Shown here: positions 26,206 to 34,500 of the stretch, one piece after another
Layout: each line of letters begins with the position of its first letter
Numbering within the stretch: position 1 is the stretch's first letter
Assembly: GCA_964646615.1 (NCBI GenBank)
Contig: CAZYEV010000054.1
Location: forward strand, 1-64,000
DNA length: 64,000 bases
Source of the DNA: M3007 sp964646615
GTDB taxonomy: Bacteria; Bacteroidota; Bacteroidia; Chitinophagales; Saprospiraceae
Direction: 5' to 3'
The notes under the pieces: model-generated
Seen by the model: only the letters and a program-made list of their open reading frames with translations
What the model was told of the DNA's origin: nothing
The model's database searches: none
Program-made: the position numbers and the translations under genes

Positions 26206-27618
26206 TTAACTTTCCTTGCTTTCCTCATCTTCTGCTTTACGGCGCGAGCGGCGAACGCGGAAGATGGTATCTGCTTCCTTTTCGGTCAGGAAGCCCATTT
26301 CCACCATTTGATTTTTGGCAAACTTGCGGATGTCCTGATAGTCTTTGCCGCGTCGGTCGGTGTAGGTCTTGAGCAAGCGCCCCAGATAGGCCTGTACCGA
26401 TTTTTCCAGAGCCTGGTTAAACTCCTGGTTGCCGAAGATGCGCATGTACAGGTGAAAGGTCTTGCTCATCTCGAAGAAGTCGCCGTACTCCGCTTCGGTA
26501 ATACCATTCATCCATTGCGTGAAGTAACGCAACATAAGCAGCCGCAGGCATTTGCTTTCCAACGAAAGCCCTTCGTGGGAGTTGTAAAACTCGCGAACCG
26601 CCTCCACCACGTCCGGATGCACGTAGCCCAAGCCGTGTACGACCTGTGCTACCCGATAAAAATCGGCAATTCGGCCCGGCCGATTCAGGTCAACGATGCG
26701 CGCCATGCGCAGGTCGGCCTCCGGAGTCATGAGCGAGGGATGCTCCTGATATAGCTCGGCTAAAAAGCGCAGGTAATGGATTTCAAAGTCCGGAAAGTTC
26801 GCGCGCTCTCGGGCAAAGTGCTCTGCCACCTGCTGGCGCTCTTCTTCGGTCAGGTCCAGAAAGTTGCCTACTAAGGCCAGCATCTGGATATACTCCTCCG
26901 AGTTCTGAAAATCCGGATTGGCCAGGAAGGCCAGGGCCTGCTCTTTCAAACTGGCATTGTCGCCGCCGGCCTCGAAGCGCTTGAGCAAAAACAGGCGCAA
27001 GGCGGAGAAGTTGGCCTTCATCTCGCCGCGAGTTTGTGGGAACTCAACAGAGTAAAAGAACTCGTTGCGGAATTGCTTGATATACCGATGATACAGGGCC
27101 TCGCGCTCCTTGAGGTCGCGGTAGCGTTCGTTTTTCTGCTGCTGTAAGAAATAGCGTACGCGGCGATTTTCAATCTGGTCGAGCAGGTTGGTTATCCAGA
27201 TATCGCTGCTCAGGGCAAAGCCCACCTGAATGCTCTGGCCGATGCGCTTTTTCAGGTGGTCAAAGTGTACACTGTTGCAAATAGCCAGCAGCACCTCTTT
27301 GAAGTGATCGTTGGGCCGCACGTAGCGGTATTGATCGTTAATTTCACCGCGCAACACCGAATAGCCCAGAATGCGCGGCAGAAACAAGCCTTCAAAAACC
27401 GGATTGAGCAGCGTTTTTTCCAACTCCAACAATTGAAGCGGCGCATGCTCGGCTACCTCGTGGTACAGCTGAGCGATGGCCGGCTCGTATGCTTGGCGCA
27501 GAAGCAGGTAGTTTTCCTCCGACTCGTCTTCCCAGTAATGCTGGAGGTGCTCCGACTCCTGGATAGCGTAGGCGATCTCGTTGAGGCGCTCGTAGTATTT
27601 ATCGTCTAAGGGCTGCAT
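26206..27618 (-). CDS. helical cytosolic protein, function unknown
   Basis: 470 residues. It has no signal peptide or transmembrane helix, and I recognise no domain. The sequence is almost entirely amphipathic helix, rich in Glu, Arg, Tyr and Phe (for example YYERLNEIAYAIQESEHLQ and VRYFLQQQKNERYRDLKERE). This suggests an alpha-solenoid or coiled scaffold. The C-terminus is basic then acidic (RVRRSRRKAEDEESKES). It lies between rpsP and lepB on the same strand. Two promoter-like boxes exist: TACCTTTG at 27717-27724, upstream of a perfect terminator stem, and a shortened TACCTTG around 27640-27650, after the stem. The stretch CCTTGCTAAATC next to the latter also occurs before the T9SS gene ending at 11077. 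Confidence 0.75.
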   Translation of the reverse strand: MQPLDDKYYERLNEIAYAIQESEHLQHYWEDESEENYLLLRQAYEPAIAQLYHEVAEHAPLQLLELEKTLLNPVFEGLFLPRILGYSVLRGEINDQYRYVRPNDHFKEVLLAICNSVHFDHLKKRIGQSIQVGFALSSDIWITNLLDQIENRRVRYFLQQQKNERYRDLKEREALYHRYIKQFRNEFFYSVEFPQTRGEMKANFSALRLFLLKRFEAGGDNASLKEQALAFLANPDFQNSEEYIQMLALVGNFLDLTEEERQQVAEHFARERANFPDFEIHYLRFLAELYQEHPSLMTPEADLRMARIVDLNRPGRIADFYRVAQVVHGLGYVHPDVVEAVREFYNSHEGLSLESKCLRLLMLRYFTQWMNGITEAEYGDFFEMSKTFHLYMRIFGNQEFNQALEKSVQAYLGRLLKTYTDRRGKDYQDIRKFAKNQMVEMGFLTEKEADTIFRVRRSRRKAEDEESKES

Positions 27619-27657
27619 AGCGTTAAAACAGGCGATTTAGCAAGGTATTTTTTGAAA

Positions 27658-27697
27658 AAAGACCTGGCAAAGCACCCGAGGGCTTTGCCAGGTCTTT
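27658..27697 (-). terminator. strong intrinsic terminator after rpsP
   Basis: AAAGACCTGGCAAAGC and its perfect 16-bp complement, with an 8-nt loop. It is followed on the minus strand by TTTTTT. It lies 55 nt past the rpsP stop. It would also stop any transcript from the box at 27717, so it could double as an attenuator for the 470-residue gene. Confidence 0.85.
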
Positions 27698-27751
27698 GAA
27701 AACCCGAATGATGCGGCAAAGGTAGCAAAACCTTTGCGGCAAATGCGTCGC

Positions 27752-28255
27752 TTATTCAGCGGAATTTTCTTCGGAGGCTGTTTCTGCCGGCGCTTCCGTT
27801 TCTGCCTCCGGTTGCGGCGTCTCCTCTACGGGCTTCGCCTTAACCTTCGGCGTACCATCTACGGCGGCCATGAACTGGCGCTTTTTCTCAGCGGTTTGCT
27901 CGCGGCGCTTCTGAATGTTGGCCTCCTTTTCTTCTTTCCAGGCATTCCAGCGCGCTTCGGCTTCCTCCAGCGTCAGGGCACCCTTCTTGACGCCCAGCAT
28001 GAGGTGCTTTTTGTACAGAACGCCTTTGAAGCGCAGAATGGCGAGCACCGTGTCAGTCGGTTGCGCGCCGTTCATCAGCCAGTAATAGGCGCGGTCAATG
28101 TTGAGTTCAATTGTAGCCGGCTGCGTCAGCGGGTTGTACGTGCCCACTTTTTCGATAAAACGGCCATCGCGCGGAGCGCGCGCATCAGCGGCGACAATGT
28201 GGTAGAACGGTGCTTTTCTGCGGCCCCGGCGTTGGAGGCGAAGTTTTACTGCCAT
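27752..28255 (-). CDS. rpsP: 30S ribosomal protein S16 with long C-terminal tail
   Basis: 167 residues. The first 85 are canonical S16: MAVKLRLQRRGRRKAPFYHI, DGRFIEKVGTYNP and the TDTVLAILRFKGVLYKK region (given as DTVLAILRFKGVLYKK). A charged, then Pro/Glu-rich low-complexity tail of about 80 residues follows (EEKEANIQKRREQ ... EETPQPEAETEAPAETA). Such tails are usual in Bacteroidota S16 and absent from the 82-residue E. coli protein. It is a 30S assembly protein. The gene stands alone, with its own promoter, an approximately 80-nt structured leader and a strong terminator; rimM and trmD are not adjacent. Confidence 0.95.
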   Translation of the reverse strand: MAVKLRLQRRGRRKAPFYHIVAADARAPRDGRFIEKVGTYNPLTQPATIELNIDRAYYWLMNGAQPTDTVLAILRFKGVLYKKHLMLGVKKGALTLEEAEARWNAWKEEKEANIQKRREQTAEKKRQFMAAVDGTPKVKAKPVEETPQPEAETEAPAETASEENSAE

Positions 28256-28330
28256 GTGGTGTCGAAAATTTTTTTGTTAGAGATAGTATCTCGCCCGGTT
28301 ACCTATACTCCGATAGCGCCGGGCTTTTCA
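28256..28330 (-). ncRNA. structured rpsP mRNA leader, possible ribosomal-protein leader
   Basis: The predicted leader contains a GCCCGG/CCGGGC stem (28293-28298 with 28319-28324, 20-nt loop). Then come AGATAGTATCT and an A-rich stretch running to the start codon. Autoregulatory leaders upstream of rpsP have been proposed in Flavobacteria (from memory). Whether this is one of them is not shown. Confidence 0.35.
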
Positions 28331-28336
28331 GGGCCG

Positions 28337-28344
28337 CAAAGGTA
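28337..28344 (-). promoter_or_regulatory. -7 box of rpsP
   Basis: TACCTTTG on the minus strand, 81 nt before the rpsP ATG. Confidence 0.6.
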
Positions 28345-28398
28345 AGGCGACTTTACAAATATAATTCTGTATCGCTAAAAAAAACGCTTCCCTACGAA

Positions 28399-28433
28399 AA
28401 ACCTTGCGGGGCTTCGGAGTCCTCTCAAGGTTT
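28399..28433 (-). terminator. terminator-like hairpin after the T9SS remnant
   Basis: AAACCTTG pairs with CAAGGTTT (8 bp) around a GC-rich loop. On the minus strand TTTTT follows. It lies just past the stop codon of the decayed T9SS fragment. Confidence 0.5.
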
Positions 28434-28454
28434 AAAATGCTGTTTATGAATGCT

Positions 28455-28600
28455 TTAGGAAACGAACGACGCGGCGTTCACGGTCCAGCGGCGTTCCAGT
28501 ACGAGGTGGCCATCTGCGCTCCATATCGCCAGTTGAATGTCCGGGACATCGGGTAAGCGCAGCGCTACATGGGCCTCTGACACCATCGAATTGGGACTAC
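28455..28600 (-). pseudogene. remnant of a T9SS cargo gene 3' end
   Basis: The last 45 or so codons read GSPNSMVSEAHVALRLPDVPDIQ... with the motifs VALRLPDVPD, QLAIWSADGHLVLERR and W-T-V. This is the pattern of the first half of a type A sorting domain (PNP..., hydrophobic strands, AxDxxGRLV). The upstream part has no coding character and the usual GxYFVxV ending is missing, yet a terminator-like hairpin follows the stop. I infer a gene truncated at both the body and the extreme C-terminus. A chance ORF cannot be excluded. Confidence 0.4.
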
Positions 28601-28839
28601 CCGAAAATGCGCTTTTGATTAAAAACAGCCAAAAAGTCGGCCTTCCAAAGCCGCTTAGAAAGTTCACTGCCTGCTTTCGGCCAAAAGCCGACGCCCGTTG
28701 AGGTTTTGCCGCCAAATTTCGCGCCGTTGCCCGGATTGGTCGAAAGAGGGAAAACACCCTATCGGTGCTGCCTGTTTTGTCAGCAAATTGTAAAAATTCG
28801 GACATCGTGAAACACCTTCTCGTTTGTAGCAAACACTGT
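28601..28839. other. intergenic, upstream of TonB-type receptor
   Basis: No gene is seen. No exact TAnnTTTG box was found before the receptor start. CTGTTTTG near 28771 is a poor match. Confidence 0.4.
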
Positions 28840-31467
28840 ATGCTCACGCTTCGCACAAGCCTTTTGTGGCTTTTAATCCTCTCGACACCTGCCCTCACCT
28901 TCGCCCAATTCCCGCCCATGGGCCGCGGAAACGGCAACCCAAACCCCGCTCAGATGAACATTGGCCGCTTTTACGGCAAAGTCGTGGACGAAAGTACCGG
29001 CAAAGGCATCGGCTATGCTTCCGTGCAATTGACCGCCATGCGCTACGACAGCACCGCCCGCGCCATGCGCGAAAAGGTAGTGGCCGGCCAGCTCACCGAA
29101 CCCAACGGCGACTTCAGCCTGGGCAACCTGCCCATCATGGGGACTTACACGCTCAAAATCAGCTATCTGGGCTACGCCACTGTGGAAAAAAAGGTCTCTT
29201 TCGACCTCTCTGGCATGAATCGCCCTTCCTCAGGCGGCTTCGACCTGAGCGCTATCAACATGATAGACCGGGATTTAGGTAACATCCCTCTGGCTGCTTC
29301 TACACAAATGCTCAAAGAAGTAACCATCAGTGCCGAAGCCTCCACCGTTACCCTGGCGCTCGACCGCAAGGTATATAAGGTAGATAAAGACGGCATCGCC
29401 GCCGGCGGTACTGCTGAAGACGCCTTGCGCAATGTCCCGTCAGTACAGGTGGATATTGACGGCAACGTAACGCTGCGCAACGCCGCACCGCAAATTTTCG
29501 TGGACGGACGCCCCACCACGCTGACCATTGACCAGATACCCGCCGAAAGCATCGAGCAAATCGAGGTCATCACCAACCCCTCGGCCAAATACGACGCCTC
29601 AGGCGGCAATGCTGGCATCATCAACATCGTCCTGAAAAAAGAGCGCCGCCAGGGCTATAGCGGCAACGTGCGCGCTGGCATAGACATGCGCGGCCGCATC
29701 AATGCCGGCGGTGACCTCAACGTGCGCGAAAACAAAATCAATGCCTTCGTCATGGGCGGCCTCTTCGACCGCAAAACTTTGGGCGAAGGCGAAACCGACC
29801 GCCTCAACCGCTTCGGATTTCCGCAAACGGAGGTGTTTCAGAGCACGCAAACGACCAACACCCGGCGCTTTATGTTCGCCCGAACAGGTTTGGACTGGTT
29901 CATCAATAATCGCAACACCCTCACCTTCGCCGGCAACTACGCCGGCGGGCGCTTCAATACCTGGGACGATATCAGCATCCTCACTGACTCACTCGCCCTC
30001 GGCGGTGGCCTCATTGGCAGCAGTCTCGCCCTGCGCGACGCCGTCAGCCGCCGGCAGTTCAACAACTTCGGCGGTCAGCTGCTCTACAAACTCCTCTTTA
30101 CCCAACCCGGCAAAGAGCTGACGGCCGACTTTACGGTCAATCAGAGCCGCTTTGACAACCGCGGTGACTTTGAAACCCGCATTGAAGGCTTTCCTGTCGC
30201 CTTCCGCCAGCGCCAGGACGGCGACGGCACCAACGCCCAATACACCTTCCAGACCGACTTCGTCAACCCTATCAACGGTTCTGGCAAAATGGAAGCCGGT
30301 CTGCGCGGCGCTATCCGCGACTTCCGCAGCAACAACGCCAGCTATCAGTTCGACCCCGTCAAAAACGAATACGTTCGGGCACCCACGTTTGCTGACCAGT
30401 ACGCTTTCTTAGACCAGGTGTACGCCGCCTATACCACTTACAGCCACTCCTACAAACAGTGGGGCTATCAGGTCGGCCTGCGCGCCGAAGCGTCGTTCTA
30501 CCGAGGCGACTTGCTGGACATTGACTCTTCGTTCAACATCCAGTACCCTATCAGCCTCTTCCCCAGCGTGTTCCTCACCTACAAGCTGAACGAAGAAGAC
30601 AACGTCCAGCTCAATTACAGCCGGCGCATCAACCGACCTAACTTCTTCCAACTCAGCCCGTTCCCCGACTTTTCGGACTCGCTGCTGCTGTCGCGCGGCA
30701 ACCCCGGCTTGCTGCCCGAATTCACCAACTCGTTAGAGCTGTCGTACCAGAACATCTTCAACCGCAAGCACAACCTGCTGGCTACGCTTTACTACAAGTA
30801 CGCCACCAACCTGATTGCCAACTATCAGTTCCCAGAATACAACGCCTTGCTGGAACGGGATGTCATCGTATCCACATTCATCAACGCCAACTCCAGCACG
30901 GCTTACGGCCTGGAATTGACGCTGCGCAACAATCTGGGCAAGCGCTTCGAACTGACCAGTAACTTCAATTTCTACAACTCTATCGTGAATTCCAGCAACG
31001 TCGAAAGCGACCTGCGCCGCGAGCAATTCACGTGGTTTGTCAAAGAAAACCTGAACGTTAAACTGCCTGCGTCCTTCACCCTACAGGTGGCCGGCAGCTA
31101 CCAAAGCCGCACGGCATTTGCTTTGGGTAGCGGAAACCGCTGGGGCGGACACGGCGGCTGGATGGGGGGGCCCAGCTCCACCGCTCAGGGCTATTCGATA
31201 CCGGTCTGGTTCGTGGACTTATCGCTGCGCAAAGACTTTAAAGACCGCAAGGCATCGCTCACGCTGGCCATTCAGGACATCTTCGCCAGCCGCCGCAACG
31301 GTTCTTTCTCTGAGTCTGCGCTTTTTGTGCAAGAAGCCTGGCGCATCCGCGACCCGCAGTTCATTCGCCTCAACTTCTCGTACCGCTTCGGCAAGTTCGA
31401 CCTCTCGCTCTTCAAGCGCAAAAACCTGAAAATGGGCGGCGACGAAGGCATGGGGGGCGAGTTCTAA
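28840..31467 (+). CDS. outer-membrane beta-barrel receptor (TonB family, CarboxypepD_reg)
   Basis: 875 residues from MLTLRTSLLWLLILST; a GTG 33 nt upstream is an alternative start. Signal peptide to LTFAQF. A regulatory beta-sandwich (about 45-135, GKVVDESTGKGIGYASVQL) is followed by a plug (LRNVPSVQVDIDGNVTLRN, IEQIEVITNPSAKYDASGG) and a large barrel. The barrel includes the YSRRINRPNFFQLSPFPDF-like strand (given as NYSRRINRPNFFQLSPF) and ends NFSYRFGKFDLSLFKRKN. This is the OMP_b-brl_3/TonB group that often lacks a clear SusD partner, and none is present here. The C-terminal end is Gly/Met-rich (MGGDEGMGGEF). Substrate unknown. Family knowledge gives active uptake across the outer membrane. 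Confidence 0.88.
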   Translation: MLTLRTSLLWLLILSTPALTFAQFPPMGRGNGNPNPAQMNIGRFYGKVVDESTGKGIGYASVQLTAMRYDSTARAMREKVVAGQLTEPNGDFSLGNLPIMGTYTLKISYLGYATVEKKVSFDLSGMNRPSSGGFDLSAINMIDRDLGNIPLAASTQMLKEVTISAEASTVTLALDRKVYKVDKDGIAAGGTAEDALRNVPSVQVDIDGNVTLRNAAPQIFVDGRPTTLTIDQIPAESIEQIEVITNPSAKYDASGGNAGIINIVLKKERRQGYSGNVRAGIDMRGRINAGGDLNVRENKINAFVMGGLFDRKTLGEGETDRLNRFGFPQTEVFQSTQTTNTRRFMFARTGLDWFINNRNTLTFAGNYAGGRFNTWDDISILTDSLALGGGLIGSSLALRDAVSRRQFNNFGGQLLYKLLFTQPGKELTADFTVNQSRFDNRGDFETRIEGFPVAFRQRQDGDGTNAQYTFQTDFVNPINGSGKMEAGLRGAIRDFRSNNASYQFDPVKNEYVRAPTFADQYAFLDQVYAAYTTYSHSYKQWGYQVGLRAEASFYRGDLLDIDSSFNIQYPISLFPSVFLTYKLNEEDNVQLNYSRRINRPNFFQLSPFPDFSDSLLLSRGNPGLLPEFTNSLELSYQNIFNRKHNLLATLYYKYATNLIANYQFPEYNALLERDVIVSTFINANSSTAYGLELTLRNNLGKRFELTSNFNFYNSIVNSSNVESDLRREQFTWFVKENLNVKLPASFTLQVAGSYQSRTAFALGSGNRWGGHGGWMGGPSSTAQGYSIPVWFVDLSLRKDFKDRKASLTLAIQDIFASRRNGSFSESALFVQEAWRIRDPQFIRLNFSYRFGKFDLSLFKRKNLKMGGDEGMGGEF

Positions 31468-31495
31468 GGTTTTTCCTTCGCTATTGCGAAGTCTT

Positions 31496-31529
31496 CAGCG
31501 GGTGCGAGGCCGGAGCTTCGCACCCGCTG
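31496..31529. terminator. bidirectional hairpin between convergent genes
   Basis: A 12-bp perfect stem (CAGCGGGTGCGA / TCGCACCCGCTG) lies between the receptor stop and the end of the large SprB-repeat gene. It has no long T tract. Confidence 0.55.
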
Positions 31530-31565
31530 GCATTCCGCAGGTTTTGCCCGCCGCCGGCACCACAG

Positions 31566-34500
31566 TTACTTCACGACCAGCCAATTTAACGCCCGCCGTT
31601 GCCCGTTGTCGAGCAGTACGATTACGGCGTATAGCCCTGGAGGCAGTTGTGTGGCCTCTAAGCGCCATTCATGCACATCGGCGCGCTGGTCGGTGGCGTA
31701 TTCGGCAACATGCTGACCCAGCGGCGAGACGACCCACACGCGCGCGGCTGCGGGGGCGGCCAGTTCGAGCCGCAGGCGGCTGGCGTGTGCCGTTGGGTTA
31801 GGCGCCAGCGAGAGGTGTTGCACGAGGTTGGGCAGCAAACGCATGCTGGTGGTACCCACCGAAATGGCCGCAATGCGCACGCAGTCGTTGGCGTCGGAGA
31901 CGGTAACGCGGTACGTGCCGGCTTTCAGACCAGTAACCGTTGAGCCGGTGTGGCTTCCGGCAGCGGCATCCCACTGGAAGGAATAGGGCGGCACGCCACC
32001 CAACGGCGTTACCGTGATGCTCCAGCCCGCTGAGGTAGAGTCGGCCATCCAGGTCAGGGCCAACGGCAAGGCGGGCTGCACGACGGAGAACGTCCAGAAG
32101 CGGAAACAGCCGGCGGCGTCCACTACTGTCAGCGTGTAGGTGCCAGCGGGCAGGTTGGTCAGGTGCGGCGTGGCAGCGCCATTGCTCCAGGCGTATTGGT
32201 AAGGCAGTGTCCCGCCCTCCACCACAGGCGCGATGGCACCAGTGCTATCGCCCCGGCAGGCTACATCGGCAATGTTGGCTGAGACGACCTCCAAGGGCGG
32301 TGTCAGTCGCACAATTTCGTAAACGGGCGAGGTACGTACGCAGCCTAAGTCGTCTGTTATCGTTACCTGATAGTTGCCCGGTGCCAGGTTTTGGATGGAA
32401 GCTGTCGTCTGGCCGTTGTTCCATCGGAAGGTGTACGGCGCTCGTCCTCCGGTGGCTTGCAGCGATATGGCGCCCTGGTTGAAGCCGCAGCGGTCGGGCG
32501 TGATGCTGTTCAGGACGACCGCCAGCGCCTGTGCTGGCTCCGTAACGACGGCTGGAATAGACACTTTGGTGCAGCCCCGCAGGTCGGTCATTGTAACCAT
32601 GTATGTGCCCGCCGGCAGGTTGGTGGCCAGGTTGGCCGTCTGGCCGTTGTTCCAGGCAAACTGATACGGCGGAACGCCACCGCCACCCTGCACTGCCACC
32701 AGACCGGTGGAGTCGCCTTTGCAGGCAATATGGCCGATTTGCTGGATGCTGATGCGCAAGGGCGGTGCTTCCTCGACGAGCAACGGTTCCGAAATAGCGA
32801 AGCAACCCGCCGCATCCGTAACCGTTACTCGATACGAGCCGCCGTTGAGGCCAAAAGCCGTATCGCGCGGCACGGGCACATTAGGGTGCAACCCCACCGG
32901 CGCCGACCAGGCAAACTGGTAAGGCGGCGTGCCGTTGTTAACCTGCACGGCCATCCAACCGTCGCTGGCGTTGTTGCACGATACGGGTTGTATGTAAAGC
33001 GAAGACACCGTGAACTCATCGGCCCGCCGAATAACCGTCAGGTTGCGCAGCACCTGGGCGCAGCCCGTGTGGTCGAAGATGGTAACCGAATAGTCACCGG
33101 CCTGCAGGTTGAAGCGCGAAGCCGTGGTGTCGCCGTTTTCCCACACATAGCGATAAGGGGGCGTACCGCCGGTGGTGTTGAGCAAGATGCTGCCCGTTTT
33201 CGGGCCGAAGCAAGGGATGTGGTTCACGGTGGGCGTCACCTGCAACACCGGCGGTTCGCCCACGACGATGCCGTCGCGCTTTTGGGTGCAGCCGTTGGCG
33301 TCGGTTACCGTTACGGAATAGACGCCTGCCAGCACAGCGGAGAGAGTAGCCGAAGTAGCGTTGTTGTTCCACAGATACTGGTAGGGCGATGTGCCGCCAT
33401 TGGCCCGCACCGAAATGCTGCCTGTGGGTTCGCCGGCACACAGGGCGTTCTGCACGCTGTTCAGGATAATTCCCAGCGGCAATTCGGGCTGCTGGACGAA
33501 GTAGGTAGCCGTAGCCCGGCAGGAGCGGTCGTCGGTAGCCACTAAGTTGTACTGCCCTGCCGGCAGGTTGGTCAGCACAGCTGTTCCGGGTTGGCCGTTC
33601 CAGGTGAGCGTGAGGGGTGGTACGGCGCCATTGACTTGCACGGCTAAGTAACCGGTCTGTTCGCCCACACAGCCCACGTGGCGCAAGCTGTCCAATTTTA
33701 TGGAAAGCAATTGCGGCGCATTTAGCGTGTAGGGGGGTGTAACGAGCTGGCAGCCGCGCGCGTCCGTTACGGTGGCCCAGTACTGACCAACACCGAGGTT
33801 TTGAATTTTAGAGGTCCCCTGGCCGTTGTTCCACAAATAGGTGAACGGCACCTGGCCGCCCGAAAGGCTCAGCTCGACACTGCCGTCTTGCGCGCCGATG
33901 CATGTAGGGGGCGTCAGTTTGAAGGTCTCCACCTGCAGGGCGCTGGGCTGGGAGACAAAGCCAATCCAGGTAGCCGTACAACCGTTGGCGTCGGTTACTG
34001 TAACGTCATACACGCCGGCGGTCAGGTTGTTCAGAGTTGATGAGGTAGCGCCATTGTTCCATAGGAACTGATACGGCGGCACTCCGCCGGCAGCTTTTAC
34101 GCGCAAGAAGCCGTTATTTTCACCAAAACAGCGCACGTTGCGCAGCGAGTCCAATTGCAGCGTCAGTAGGGGCGGCTGAGTGATGTTGTAAATGGACGAT
34201 GGAAAAAGGCAGCCGTTGGCGTCGGTGATGGTGCACCAATAAGCATCGGGCGCCAGGCCGCTGATGGCGCTGGTGGTGTCGCCGTTCGACCATTGATAGC
34301 GATACGGCGGCGTAGCGCCGAAGACGGCCAGCGCAATGGCTCCGTCGTTTTGGCCGAAGCAGCGAACGTTTTTGAGCGTGTTCAGCTCGATTTGCACTGG
34401 CGGAGGCGTTGTTACTTCGAGGTTATTGAGTTCCTGTACGCAATTGCCATCCGTAACGGTAGCACTATACAAACCGGGAGCAAGGTTGGTGATTTGAGAG

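Noticed and set aside
27717..27724. TACCTTTG as the sole promoter of the 470-residue gene
   Set aside because: A perfect terminator lies between it and the gene, so it is kept only as an alternative.
28601..28937. N-terminal part of the 160-codon minus-strand frame
   Set aside because: It overlaps the receptor signal peptide and shows no coding pattern. Only its last part resembles a sorting domain.
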